DNA from: Micromonospora sp. NBC_00421
GTDB lineage: Bacteria > Actinomycetota > Actinomycetes > Mycobacteriales > Micromonosporaceae
Assembly (NCBI RefSeq): GCF_036017915.1
Contig: NZ_CP107929.1
Span: forward strand, 2,108,001 to 2,172,000
DNA length: 64,000 nucleotides
Reading direction: 5' to 3'
The notes under the pieces are model-generated. The model saw nothing but the letters and a program-made list of their open reading frames with translations. It was not told where the DNA came from and did no database searches. Both the position numbers and the translations under genes were made by a program. Shown in pieces: positions 26,987-36,090 of this stretch. How positions within the stretch are numbered: the first letter of the stretch is position 1; every line of letters begins with the position of its first letter.

Positions 26987-29900
26987 GTGCAGATCACCAT
27001 CCTCGGCCCGCTCGCCGTCGACGGGCGGCCGGTCCGGGGCGAACGGCTCGCCGCAGTCGTCCGCGCCCTGGTCGACGCCCGGGGCCGGGCGGTCTCCATC
27101 CCGCTGCTCGTGGACGCGGTGTGGGACGGCACCCCGCCCGACGACGCGGCCGGTGCGGTGCAGGCGCTGATGTCCCGGGCCCGCCGGCTCGGGCTGCCGG
27201 TGGTAGCTGTGCCGGGGGGTTACCGGCTGCCCCTCGACCAGGTGACCGTCGACTCGGTACGGGCCCGTGCCCTGGTCGAACGGGGGCGTGCCGAGCTGCG
27301 TGCCGGTGACGTACCGGCGGCGCGGGGAACCGCCGATGCGGCCCGCGCCCGGTTCCCCGAGGTCCCGGAGCTGGACACCGCCGAGACCACCCGGCTGTTC
27401 GCCGACGTCGCCGCACTGCGCGCCGAGGTGGCCCTCGCCGGCGCGGGACCGTACGACGAGGTCGACCTGAGGCGGCTCGTCGCGCGTACCCCGCCCGACG
27501 AGCCGTCGGCGGCGCTGCTGGTCCGGGTACTCGCCGCCCAGGGACGCGACGCCGAGGCGCTGGAGGTGGTCGAAGGGCTCCGCGCCGAACTGGCCGACCG
27601 GTACGGCGTCGACCCGTCCCCGGTGATCACCCAGGCGCACCTGGCGTTGTTGCGCGGCGAGCTGACCGGCCCGGCCGCCACGACACCGCCGGCCGCTCCG
27701 CCCCGGGCCGACCTGCCCGCCGCGTGGCGACGACCGACGACCGCCCTGGTCGGTCGGGAACGGGACGTCGAGACGGTGACGGCGGCGCTCACCGAGGCGG
27801 CCCTGGTGACCATCGTGGCGACCGGGGGCGCGGGCAAGACCAGGCTCGCCGCCGAGGTGACCCGTCGGGCGGCGGCGGCCGGACGGCCGGCCCGGGTGAT
27901 CGAACTCGCCGGCCTGCGCGCACCCGAGGAGGTGCTGCCCACCGTGCTCGCGGCCCTCGGCGGGGCGGACACCACGGCGACCGGCGGCGCGCTGGGCCTG
28001 GAACGACGGGTGCTCGACCCGGGGGAGCGACTACGCGCCCTGGCACCGGACCTCGACGGCCTGGTCGTGCTGGACAACTGCGAACACCTCCTGGACACCG
28101 TGGCGACCGTCGTCGCGGACCTGGTCGCGGTCGCCCCGACGGAGGTCGCCGTGCTGGCCACCAGCCGGGCCCCGCTGGGCCTGGTCGGCGAACGGGTCCA
28201 CCGGCTGGCCGTGCTGCCCGACGCCGACGCGCTCGCGCTGATCGAGTCCCGCGCCCGCGCCGGTGGCGCGGTGCCCACCTGGGACACCGACCGGGTGCGG
28301 GAGTTGTGCCACCGGCTCGACAACCTGCCGCTGGCCCTCGAACTGGCCGCCGCGCGGTTGCGGCACATGCCGATCGACGACGTGCTCGCCGGGCTGACCG
28401 ACCGCTTCGCGCTGCTCGACGCCGCACTGCGCGGCCTGCCGGAACGGCACGCGAGCCTGTGGGCGATGGTCGACTGGAGCCGGGAGTTGCTCGCGCCCGC
28501 CGACCGGGACCTGCTCCAACGGGTCGCGGTGGTCCCCGCCCCGTTCACCGCCGACCTCGCCGCCGCCGTCGCCGGGTCCGCCGTCGCCGGGTCCGCCGCC
28601 GTCCGACGTGGTCTGGCGACACTTGTCGAACAGTCCCTGCTGACCCTGGTCGAGGGGGACGGCCCGCCCCGCTACCGGATGCTGGAGACCGTCCGGGAGT
28701 ACGGCGAGGCCCGCCTCGACGCGGCCGGTGAACGCGACGTGGCGATGGCCGGCCTGGTCGGCTGGGCCCGGGAGCAGGCGGTCGGGTTCGCCGACCGGTT
28801 CATCGGCCCCGGTCAGCTCGACGCGTTCGCCAGCTGCGCCACCGAGCACGACAACCTCGTCGCCGGCCTGCGCTGGGCGCTCGGGCACGACGACGAGCCG
28901 GCCGCCGTCGACGTCGCCACCGCGCTGCTCCATCTCTGGGCCGTGCGCGGCCTGCACCTGGAGGTTTCCGGGTGGGCCCGGGGCCTGCTGCACCTCGACG
29001 ATCCCGACCGGCGGGTCGGCTCGGCGATCCTGTCCGGCCGGGCCAGCGGTCGCCCGTTGCCCGAGGCCGACCGGCTCGCCTGGACCTGCCTGCTGATCGC
29101 GGTCAACGCCGGCATCAGCGGCCCGCTCCGGCTCGCCGTGCTCGCCCGGCGGGCCCTGCGCCGGCTCCTGGCGGAGCGGCCCCGGGAGGTCTCCTCCCGG
29201 CTGACCGCGCTCGCCTCGGCGTTGGCTGCCTTCGACCAGCTCGATCCGGACCACGTCCTGCCGGGAGCCGCGGTGTTGATCGCCCACCCGGACCCGTACG
29301 TGCAGGGGTTCGGCCTGTTCGCCCGGGCGGCGGCCCGGGACAGCGGTGGCCTGCCGGAGGAGTCCGTGGCCGACGCCGAGCAGGCGTACCAGCGGTTCGA
29401 GGCGGCCGGCGACCACTGGGGGATGGGGATGGCGGCGCAGGCCGTCGGGCACGCGCTGACCGCGCCCGACGGTGACCGGGCCATCGAGTGGCTGGCCCGC
29501 AGCGTGCACCACATGGACCTGATCGGCGCCACCCAGGATTCCCGGTCGATCCGGGTGCTGCTGGACGTGCAGCTCGCCCTGGCCGGAGACCCGGCGGCCG
29601 AGCAACGACTGGGGGAGACCGCGACACCGGGCCAGGGCGAGGAGCTGGACACCGCCCAGGCGTGCCTCGGGCTGGCCCAGCTCGCCTGGCGACGCGGCCG
29701 GTACGCCGAGGCGCTGGAACACGCCGACGCGGTGACCAGGGCGCTGGCCGGATGGACCGGTTCGCCGCCGCAGCCCCGGGTGGTGCTGCGGGTCGCGGTG
29801 GCGGTGTTCCACCTGCGGGTCGCCCAGGTGTGGCCGACCGCCCGGCGTACCGCCGACGTCCGGGCGGTCGGGTTGCTGGCCCAGGCCGGCGTCGAGGCGG

Positions 29901-30223
29901 TGTCCTCCCGGGACCTGCCGGTGATCGGGACGTGGGCGTTGGGCGGCGCCGAGCTCGCCGCCTGCCGCGACGACGTCGAGACCGCGCGGGAGTTGTTCGT
30001 GCTCGGCGTCCGGCTGGGCAGCAACTCGACGACGTTCTTCCCGCCCGGCACCGGCGAACGGCTCACCGCCGCGCTCGGGGACGAGCAGTGGCGGGAACCG
30101 TTGCTGGCCGGTTGGCGGGCCCGCCAACCCGGGCTGGCCGCCACCCGCATCCACGAGCTGATGGACGACCTGCTCGGCCTGGTCAGACCTTCCGACGGTA
30201 CGCCCGCAGCGCCAGTGGCATGA
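26987..30223 (+). CDS. BTAD/AfsR-like transcriptional regulator with NB-ARC ATPase
   Basis: 1078 aa. An N-terminal winged-helix domain (about 1-90) begins VQITILGPLAVDGRPVRG, as in SARP/AfsR regulators. A bacterial transcriptional activation (BTAD) helical domain follows (about 95-225). Then comes an NB-ARC-type ATPase with P-loop ATGGAGKTRL (about 280) and Walker B LVVLDNCEHLLD (about 360), and finally a TPR-like helical tail (about 600-1078). Such proteins are often pathway-specific activators. The GTG at 26987 places ITILGPL at the N-terminus; GAGGAA lies upstream. An earlier GTG at 26969 is possible. The 3' end overlaps the convergent DrrB-like permease by 41 bp (30183-30223), an arrangement that invites antisense interference. 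It may control the DrrAB-like pair, by position only. Confidence 0.88.
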   Translation: MQITILGPLAVDGRPVRGERLAAVVRALVDARGRAVSIPLLVDAVWDGTPPDDAAGAVQALMSRARRLGLPVVAVPGGYRLPLDQVTVDSVRARALVERGRAELRAGDVPAARGTADAARARFPEVPELDTAETTRLFADVAALRAEVALAGAGPYDEVDLRRLVARTPPDEPSAALLVRVLAAQGRDAEALEVVEGLRAELADRYGVDPSPVITQAHLALLRGELTGPAATTPPAAPPRADLPAAWRRPTTALVGRERDVETVTAALTEAALVTIVATGGAGKTRLAAEVTRRAAAAGRPARVIELAGLRAPEEVLPTVLAALGGADTTATGGALGLERRVLDPGERLRALAPDLDGLVVLDNCEHLLDTVATVVADLVAVAPTEVAVLATSRAPLGLVGERVHRLAVLPDADALALIESRARAGGAVPTWDTDRVRELCHRLDNLPLALELAAARLRHMPIDDVLAGLTDRFALLDAALRGLPERHASLWAMVDWSRELLAPADRDLLQRVAVVPAPFTADLAAAVAGSAVAGSAAVRRGLATLVEQSLLTLVEGDGPPRYRMLETVREYGEARLDAAGERDVAMAGLVGWAREQAVGFADRFIGPGQLDAFASCATEHDNLVAGLRWALGHDDEPAAVDVATALLHLWAVRGLHLEVSGWARGLLHLDDPDRRVGSAILSGRASGRPLPEADRLAWTCLLIAVNAGISGPLRLAVLARRALRRLLAERPREVSSRLTALASALAAFDQLDPDHVLPGAAVLIAHPDPYVQGFGLFARAAARDSGGLPEESVADAEQAYQRFEAAGDHWGMGMAAQAVGHALTAPDGDRAIEWLARSVHHMDLIGATQDSRSIRVLLDVQLALAGDPAAEQRLGETATPGQGEELDTAQACLGLAQLAWRRGRYAEALEHADAVTRALAGWTGSPPQPRVVLRVAVAVFHLRVAQVWPTARRTADVRAVGLLAQAGVEAVSSRDLPVIGTWALGGAELAACRDDVETARELFVLGVRLGSNSTTFFPPGTGERLTAALGDEQWREPLLAGWRARQPGLAATRIHELMDDLLGLVRPSDGTPAAPVA

Positions 30224-31010
30224 ACACCGCCACGAAGCCGGCGCACCAGAGCAGCGTCCACCACACGTGGTTGCCGACCGGGGTGCCGAGGAACAGTCCG
30301 CGCATCGCCGTCACCAGGTGGGTCAACGGGTTGACGGCCACCACGGCCTGCATCCAGCCCGGCAGGGTGCCGGCCCCGACGAACACGTTGGACGCGAAGC
30401 TCAGCGGCATGATCAGCGCGAACATCAGTCCCTGCACCGCGCCCGGCGTACGCACCTTCATGGACACGAAGACCGGCAGCCAGCTCAGGCAGAGCGCGAA
30501 CACCACCGCGAGCAGGCAGCCGGCGACCGCCCGCAGCGGGCCGGACTCGACCCGGAAGCCCATCACGTAGCCGATCGCGAGGGTGGACCCGGTGACGATC
30601 ACGTACCGCACCACGTCGCCCAGCACCGCGCCGACAAGTGGTGCGGAACGGGGGACGGGCAGTGACCGGAACCTGTCGAAGATGCCCTTGGCGATGTCGG
30701 CGTTGAGGTTCACCCCGATCGCGATGCAGCCGGTGGCGATGGTCTGCGCCAGGATGCCGGGCAGCAGGAACTGGAGGTAGTCGTGGGTGGAGCCGGCGAC
30801 CGCGCCACCGAAGACGTACACGAAGATGACCAGGAAGAGCGCCGGTTGCAGGGTGACGTCGATCAGCGCCTCGGGGGTACGCCAGGTCTTGATCAGGCTG
30901 CGCTTGGCCAGGGCCAGCGAGTGTCGCAGCAGCCGCAGCGGCCGGGGGTTCGCCGCCACCGTGGACAGCTTCGGGCTGGTCCTCGGCGGGATACCGGTCA
31001 GGGTGCTCAT
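30183..31010 (-). CDS. ABC-2 type permease, DrrB-like
   Basis: 275 aa with six predicted transmembrane helices, typical of ABC-2 permeases of the daunorubicin-resistance type. Recognisable segments include LQPALFLVIFVYVFGGAVAG near the start of the membrane region, DRFRSLPVPRSAPLVG and a C-terminal VNPLTHLVTAMRGL. It partners with the ATPase at 31007-31984, whose stop overlaps this gene's ATG (ATGA). Its own 3' end overlaps the BTAD regulator gene on the other strand. The likely role is export of a hydrophobic small molecule or drug; the substrate is unknown. Confidence 0.9.
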   Translation of the reverse strand: MSTLTGIPPRTSPKLSTVAANPRPLRLLRHSLALAKRSLIKTWRTPEALIDVTLQPALFLVIFVYVFGGAVAGSTHDYLQFLLPGILAQTIATGCIAIGVNLNADIAKGIFDRFRSLPVPRSAPLVGAVLGDVVRYVIVTGSTLAIGYVMGFRVESGPLRAVAGCLLAVVFALCLSWLPVFVSMKVRTPGAVQGLMFALIMPLSFASNVFVGAGTLPGWMQAVVAVNPLTHLVTAMRGLFLGTPVGNHVWWTLLWCAGFVAVFMPLALRAYRRKV

Positions 31011-31984
31011 GCGGCGACCTCCGTACGGGTGGTGTCGTCGTCGGCCGCGGTGCGGCCGGTGAGGGTGAAGAAGACCTCGTCGAGGCTCGGCAGGTGCAGG
31101 GACAGTTCGGTGACCGCGATGCCGGCGGTGGCCAACCGGGCCACGCTCTCGGTCAACGCGGAGTCGTCGGCTACCGGCACCGCGAGCACGCCCCGGCGGA
31201 TCTCGTCGGCGGGTGCGCCGGAGCCCACCTGGGACAGGATCGCCGCCGTCGGGGCCAGCTGCGCCGGATCGGTCGGCCGGACCTCCAGGGTCTGCCCGCC
31301 GACGACCCGCTTGAGCCCGTCCGGGGTGTCGTGCGCGATGACCCGGCCGTGGTCGATCACCGTGATCGCGTCGGCGAGCGCGTCGGCCTCCTCCAGGTAC
31401 TGGGTGGTGAGCAGCACGGTCGCCCCGTCGGCGACCAGTGAGCGGACCACGTCCCACATGTCCTCGCGCTTGGCCGGGTCGAGGCCGGTCGTCGGCTCGT
31501 CCAGGAAGATCACCTCCGGCGAGCCGACCAGGCTGGCGGCCAGGTCCAACCGCCGCCGCATGCCCCCGGAGTAGGTCTTGGCCGGTCGGTGCGCGGCGGC
31601 GGTCAGGTCGAACCACTCGAGCAGTTCGGTGGCCCGCCGCCGGGCACCGGCCCGACCGAGCTCCAGCAGGGTGCCGAACAGCTCCAGGTTCTGCCGCCCG
31701 GTCAGGTCCTCGTCGACCGAGGCGTACTGGCCGGTGAGGCCGATGGACTGCCGGACCCGTTCGGCCTGGCGTACCACGTCGAGGCCGTGGATCCGGGCGG
31801 TGCCGGCATCCGGGGTCAGCAGCGTGGACAGGATGCGTACGGCGGTGGTCTTGCCGGCCCCGTTGGGGCCGAGGACCCCGAGCACCGTCCCCCGGGGTAC
31901 GGCGAGGTCCACCCCTCGCAGCGCCCGGGTGCGCCCGAAGGTCTTGACCAGACCCTCGGCCTCGATCATCAGCTCAGTTGTCAT
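31007..31984 (-). CDS. ABC transporter ATP-binding protein, DrrA-like
   Basis: 325 aa. Walker A LGPNGAGKTT, Q-loop segment GLTGQYASVDEDLTGRQNL, signature YSGGMRRRLDL, Walker B VIFLDEPTTGLD and switch-region LLTTQYLEEADALAD are all present. This wording, together with the C-terminal extension ending SLDEVFFTLTG, is characteristic of the DrrA family of drug exporters. The ATG at 31984 is chosen because it begins just before the domain; the upstream ribosome-binding site is weak. It is expressed with the permease at 30183-31010 by a 4-bp overlap. Confidence 0.92.
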   Translation of the reverse strand: MTTELMIEAEGLVKTFGRTRALRGVDLAVPRGTVLGVLGPNGAGKTTAVRILSTLLTPDAGTARIHGLDVVRQAERVRQSIGLTGQYASVDEDLTGRQNLELFGTLLELGRAGARRRATELLEWFDLTAAAHRPAKTYSGGMRRRLDLAASLVGSPEVIFLDEPTTGLDPAKREDMWDVVRSLVADGATVLLTTQYLEEADALADAITVIDHGRVIAHDTPDGLKRVVGGQTLEVRPTDPAQLAPTAAILSQVGSGAPADEIRRGVLAVPVADDSALTESVARLATAGIAVTELSLHLPSLDEVFFTLTGRTAADDDTTRTEVAA

Positions 31985-32124
31985 GCCGGGAAGCGTGCGC
32001 CGGCCGGCTGACACCACGCCGACACGCGGCCGACACCGGCTGACATCCCGGTGTCGGGGCGATCCCGGTGTCGGGACGGTCAGCAGCGGCTGATCGTCGA
32101 GGCGCGCACCACCGCCGGGCGATG

Positions 32125-33264
32125 TCAGGGGAGGGTGGGCCAGCCGTCGATGACCGTGGCGACGTCCAGCGGATCCCCCGGGTCCGGAGCGGGGCGGGGC
32201 GGGGGCGCCGGTGTCCGCCCGAACCGGGGTGCCGGCGCCGGCTGGACCTCGCCCCCCACCCGTACGAACGTGCCCCGGGCGGCGTTGTGCGGGTGGCGGT
32301 GCGCCTCGGTGGGGGCGAGCACCGGTGCGACACACGCGTCGAGGTCGGCGAAGACCGCCGTCCACTCGTCGCGGGTGCGCGCGGCGAACCGGGCGGTGAA
32401 CCGGCGGCGCAGCTCCGGCCAGCCGCCCGGGTCGTACTGGGCGGGCAGCTCCGGGTCGTCGGCCAGACCCAGCCCGGCCAGCAGCGCGGCGTAGAACGCC
32501 GGCTCCAGCGCGCCCACCGCCACGAACCGGTCGTCGGCGGTGCGGTAGGTGTCGTAGAACGGGGCACCACCGTCGAGCAGGTTGCCGCCGCGCGGCGCGG
32601 ACCACCGGCCGGCGGCGATCATCCCGTGCAGGAACGCGGTGAGCAGCGCCGACCCGTCGACCATCGCGGCGTCGACCACCTGGCCGAGGCCGGAGCGTTC
32701 CCGTTCCAGCAGCGCGGCCAGCACGCCGGTGACGAGCAGCATCCCGCCCCCGGCGAAGTCGCCGAGCAGGTTCAGCGGGGCGTGCGGGCGTTCGCCGGGG
32801 CGGCCCAGCGGCTCCAGCGCACCGGCCACCGCGATGTAGTCGATGTCGTGCCCGGCGCGGGCGGCCAGCGGGCCGTCCTGGCCCCAGCCGGTCAGCCGGG
32901 CGTACACCAGTCGGGGGTTGCGCTCCCGGCAGGCCTGCGGGCCGAAGCCGAGCCGCTCGGCCACCCCCGGCCGGTACGCCTCGACCAGCACGTCGGCTCG
33001 CTCGACCAGACGCAACAGGTCGGCCACCCCGGCGGGGGACTTCAGGTCCAGCGCGGTGACCCGCCGGCCCCGGTGCAGCGGCCCGGTCGTCGGGGCGGCC
33101 AGCCGTCCCGGGCCGGGGCCGTCCGGCCGGTCGACCCGCACCACGTCGGCGCCGAGGTCGGCCAGCACCAGGCAGCCGAACGGCGCCGGTGCCAGACTGG
33201 CCAGCTCCACCACCCGTACCCCGGCCAGCGGCCCGGTGCCGGGGGGTTCGCGGTCAGAGGGCAC
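32125..33264 (-). CDS. CaiB/BaiF-family CoA-transferase or alpha-methylacyl-CoA racemase
   Basis: 379 aa, the common length for this family. The N-terminus shows GVRVVELASLAPAPFGCLVLADLGADVVRVDRP, and later ADVLVEAYRPGVAERLGFGP, PRLVYARLTGWGQDGP, GHDIDYIAVAGAL and LLGDFAGGGMLLVTG. The last two contain the DIDY and GDFAGG words typical of alpha-methylacyl-CoA racemases, so racemase activity is more likely than CoA transfer. It overlaps the upstream acyl-CoA dehydrogenase gene by 11 bp and is surely co-translated with it. Together they suggest degradation of a methyl-branched acyl chain, such as a sterol or branched fatty acid side chain. The divergent TetR gene is the likely regulator. Confidence 0.9.
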   Translation of the reverse strand: MPSDREPPGTGPLAGVRVVELASLAPAPFGCLVLADLGADVVRVDRPDGPGPGRLAAPTTGPLHRGRRVTALDLKSPAGVADLLRLVERADVLVEAYRPGVAERLGFGPQACRERNPRLVYARLTGWGQDGPLAARAGHDIDYIAVAGALEPLGRPGERPHAPLNLLGDFAGGGMLLVTGVLAALLERERSGLGQVVDAAMVDGSALLTAFLHGMIAAGRWSAPRGGNLLDGGAPFYDTYRTADDRFVAVGALEPAFYAALLAGLGLADDPELPAQYDPGGWPELRRRFTARFAARTRDEWTAVFADLDACVAPVLAPTEAHRHPHNAARGTFVRVGGEVQPAPAPRFGRTPAPPPRPAPDPGDPLDVATVIDGWPTLP

Positions 33265-34420
33265 GGGCGATCAGCTCCTTCATGATCTCGTTGGTGCCGC
33301 CGTAGATCTTCTGCACCCGGGCGTCGGCGTACATCCGGGCGATCGGGTACTCGGTGGTGTACCCGTAACCGCCGAACAGCTGCAGGCAGCGGTCGACGAT
33401 CTCGCACTGCCCCTCGGTGAGCCAGGCCTTCGCCATCGCCGCGGTGGCCACGCCCAGCTCGCCCCGGTCGTGCCGACTGATGCAGTCGTCCAGGAAGACC
33501 CGGCTGACCCGGGTCCGGGTGGCACACTCGGCCAGCACCATCCGGGTGTTCTGGTGGTCGATCAGCGGCTTGCCGAAGGCGGTGCGTTCCTTGACGTACG
33601 CCGTGGTCAGCTCCACCGCCCGCTGCATCGCCGCGACCGCGCCGACGCCGATGACCAGGCGTTCCTGGGGCAGCTGCCGCATCATCTGGGCGAAGCCGAG
33701 ACCCTCGGCCCCGCCGAGCAGGTTCGTCGCCGGCACCCGCAGGCCGTCGAAGAACAGCTCGGCGGTGTCGTTGCCGTGCAGCCCGATCTTGGACAGCAGC
33801 CGGCCCCGCCGGAAGCCGTCCGGGCCGCCGCCCACCTCGCAGACCAGCAGGGAGATGCCGGCGGCCCGCTGCTGCGGGTCGGTCTTGACGGCCACGACGA
33901 CCAGGTCGGCGAGGCCACCGTTGCTGATGAAGGTCTTGGCCCCGGTGACCAGGTAGTCGTCGCCGTCGCGGACCGCCCGGGTCCGGATCGCCTGGAGGTC
34001 GGAGCCACCGTCGGGCTCGGTCATCGCGATCGCCCCGATCAGCTCGCCGCGGCACAGCCCGGGCAACCAGCGCCGTTTCTGTTCCGCGCTGCCGTAGGCG
34101 ACCAGGTAGCCGGTGACGATGCCGCTGTGCACGCCGAGGCCGAGGGTGCTCTCCCCGACGTGTGCCTGCTCGTGCAGCAGGACCGCCTCGTGGCTGAAGC
34201 CGCCGCCTCCGCCGCCGTACTCCTCGGGGACGGAGAGGCCGAGCAGGCCCAGCTCGCCCGCGCGGCGGTAGTGGTCGCGGTCCGGGTGGCCCTGCGCCAG
34301 CAACCGTTCGGTGTGCGGCAGCACCTCGCTGGTGAAGAAGTCGCGGGCCAACTCGGCGAGGTCGTGGTGCTCGGGCGCGCACCACGGCGAGGTGTAGTCG
34401 GCGAGTCCAGGCGTCGGCAT
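33254..34420 (-). CDS. Acyl-CoA dehydrogenase (long-chain/isovaleryl type)
   Basis: 388 aa. N-terminal helices, a middle beta domain with AIAMTEPDGGSDLQAIRTRA and KTFISNGGLADLVVV, and a C-terminal helical domain with RTAFGKPLIDHQNTR and QLFGGYGYTTEYPIARMYADARVQKIYGGTNEIMKELIAR. The IYGGTNEIM segment lacks the Glu of medium-chain enzymes. The QLPQERLVIG segment instead carries a Glu at the position used as the base in long-chain and isovaleryl dehydrogenases. The enzyme is FAD-dependent, cytoplasmic and introduces the alpha,beta double bond of beta-oxidation. TGAGGGTG precedes the ATG. It leads a two-gene operon with the racemase-like gene. Confidence 0.92.
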   Translation of the reverse strand: MPTPGLADYTSPWCAPEHHDLAELARDFFTSEVLPHTERLLAQGHPDRDHYRRAGELGLLGLSVPEEYGGGGGGFSHEAVLLHEQAHVGESTLGLGVHSGIVTGYLVAYGSAEQKRRWLPGLCRGELIGAIAMTEPDGGSDLQAIRTRAVRDGDDYLVTGAKTFISNGGLADLVVVAVKTDPQQRAAGISLLVCEVGGGPDGFRRGRLLSKIGLHGNDTAELFFDGLRVPATNLLGGAEGLGFAQMMRQLPQERLVIGVGAVAAMQRAVELTTAYVKERTAFGKPLIDHQNTRMVLAECATRTRVSRVFLDDCISRHDRGELGVATAAMAKAWLTEGQCEIVDRCLQLFGGYGYTTEYPIARMYADARVQKIYGGTNEIMKELIARAL

Positions 34421-34438
34421 GGATACACCCTCAGGCCG

Positions 34439-34457
34439 TGTTGGCGATGTGTCAACA
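34439..34457. promoter_or_regulatory. 19-bp dyad upstream of the acyl-CoA dehydrogenase, candidate TetR operator
   Basis: TGTTGGC-GATGT-GTCAACA is an inverted repeat (7-nt arms, one mismatch) in the 162-bp spacer between the dehydrogenase and the divergent TetR gene. On the dehydrogenase strand it contains TTGACA, a consensus -35 hexamer, so a bound repressor would block that promoter. No strong -10 is seen. Confidence 0.5.
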
Positions 34458-34582
34458 AGGCGTGATCGTCGACCGGCGTCGGACCCGGCCCGGCTTCACC
34501 CTCGACACCGCGACCGCCCGGCTGGCGGGACCGGCCGCCGACCCGAGGTGAGCCCCGTTCACCGGCCGATAGGGTTCGGCGG

Positions 34583-35233
34583 GTGAGTCTCGACACGGAA
34601 TTCCGGCGACGACGCCTGGAACCCGACGCCCGGCGGGGGCAGATCCTCGCCTGCGCGGTCCGGCTCTTCGGTGCGCGCCCCTACCCGGACGTGTCGACCA
34701 CCGACATCGCCCGCGCGGCCGGGGTGGCCCGGGGCCTGGTCAACCACTACTTCGGCACCAAGAAGCAGCTCTACCTGGAGGTCGTCCGGGTGATGGTGAC
34801 CGTCCCCGAGGTGGCCGTCGCGCGGCTGCCCGCCGGTGACCTGCGGACCCGGGTCGACGCCAGCGTCACCTGGTTCCTCGACGTGGTCTCCCGGCACCGC
34901 ACCTCCTGGCTGGCCGCGGTGACCGCCGGGGGGATGGGCCACGACCCCGACGTCGCCCTGGTCCTGACGGAGGCCGAGGAGGTCGCGGCCGACAGTGTGC
35001 TCGTCGCCGTGGGGTTGGCCGACGTGACCGCCCATCGCGCGGAGCTGCGCGGCATGATCCGGGCGTACGGCGGGCTGGCCACCTCGACCGCCCGGGAGTG
35101 GCTCCAGCGGGGCACCCTGGACCGGGCCCAGGTGCACCTGCTGTTGACCGCCACCCTGCTGACCATCGTGGAGCAGGTCTTCCCCGCCATCGCCGGCCGT
35201 CACCCCGCCCCGGGCCGGCCACCTTCGGCCTGA
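34583..35233 (+). CDS. TetR-family transcriptional regulator
   Basis: 216 aa from a GTG. The N-terminal HTH is clear: RRGQILACAVRLFGARPYPDVSTTDIARAAGVARGLVNHYFGTKKQLYLEVVRVM (about residues 17-71). The remaining 145 residues form the variable ligand-binding helices. It is divergent from the acyl-CoA dehydrogenase/racemase operon and probably represses it in response to an acyl-CoA or related ligand. No Shine-Dalgarno is obvious ahead of the GTG, so a leaderless transcript is possible. The gene is followed by the decayed iclR/ligB region. Confidence 0.88.
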   Translation: MSLDTEFRRRRLEPDARRGQILACAVRLFGARPYPDVSTTDIARAAGVARGLVNHYFGTKKQLYLEVVRVMVTVPEVAVARLPAGDLRTRVDASVTWFLDVVSRHRTSWLAAVTAGGMGHDPDVALVLTEAEEVAADSVLVAVGLADVTAHRAELRGMIRAYGGLATSTAREWLQRGTLDRAQVHLLLTATLLTIVEQVFPAIAGRHPAPGRPPSA

Positions 35234-35383
35234 CCGTCCACCTGGTCACCGCGCGGCGACGTCGCGTGCCTGCGGCGGTGTGGTCGCCGCATCGGTGCAG
35301 CTCGACGCGGGCCGGCGGGGAACCCGGGCGCGATCCCCACCGGGCCCGGGTGCGCCCGGCCGGGACCGCCCCGGCCGGGCGGC

Positions 35384-35562
35384 TCAGCCCGGGGCGGGCG
35401 TGGTGGGCCGCTGCACGGCCATCGGCACGGTGTCGAGCCGGGCCCAGTCCTGACTGATCGCGGCGGCGGTCCGCAGCAGGCGCGGCAGGTGCTCGTCGGT
35501 GAGCCGCTCCAGCGAGGTCTCCGCGGCGTGCACGGTGACGTTGAGGGCGGCCACCACCCGGC
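35384..35562 (-). pseudogene. IclR-family regulator remnant (C-terminal about 58 residues only)
   Basis: The leftward frame ending at TGA 35384-35386 encodes GRVVAALNVTVHAAETSLER and a following helix through about LRTAAAISQDWARLD. This is the C-terminal end of an IclR-family effector domain of the PcaR/PobR type. The HTH and most of the effector domain are missing. At about 35557-35566 the sequence switches abruptly to the inside of ligB on the other strand. In related clusters such regulators are divergent from aromatic ring-cleavage genes, so a single deletion that removed the shared promoter and both 5' halves is the simplest explanation. Confidence 0.75.
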
Positions 35563-36090
35563 CTGGACGCCGGTTTCGACCTGGCCTTCAGCAACGAGCT
35601 GCGGATCGACCACAGCATCACCTGTCCGATCATCACCCTGCGGCCCGAGGCGGACCTGCCGATCGTGCCGATCTACACCAACATCTTCGCCCCGCCGCTG
35701 CCGCAGCCGAAGCGGTTCGTGCAGCTCGGCGCGGCGATCCGGGAGATCGTCGAGAGCTGGCCCAGCCACCTGCGGGTGGCCGTGATCGGCACCGGCCACC
35801 TGTCGCTGGAGCTGGGCGGGCCCCGCCAGTTCGGCCCGCAGGGCCCCGACCCGGAGTTCGACCGCCGGGCGGTGGAGTGGATCGCCAACGGCGACCTGGA
35901 CGGCTGCCTGTCCGAGGTGACCCTGGACAGCCTGCACGCACCCGGCAACGCCACCCACGGGTTCATGGACTTCATGCTGATGATGGGGGTGGCCGGCGCG
36001 GGCGCCAAGGCCGACCACGTGGACACCCTGGACCTGTTCCACACCATGGAGGCGTACTTCACCTGGTACCCGAACGGAGCGCCGGCATGA
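35563..36090 (+). pseudogene. ligB: LigB-type extradiol dioxygenase catalytic subunit, 5'-truncated
   Basis: The frame from about 35563 to TGA 36090 encodes about 175 residues beginning LDAGFDLAFSNELRIDHSIT. It matches the C-terminal part of class III (LigB/DODA) extradiol dioxygenases such as protocatechuate 4,5-dioxygenase beta, which are about 280-300 aa. Later segments include IPIVPIYTNIFAPPLPQP-like wording, GTGHLSLELGG, and HGFMDFMLMMGVAGAGAKAD. The missing N-terminal 100 or so residues normally carry the iron-ligand histidines. There is no start codon with a ribosome-binding site, and in-frame stops lie just upstream (35536, 35542). It is therefore almost certainly inactive. Its stop overlaps ligA (ATGA). 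Confidence 0.82.
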
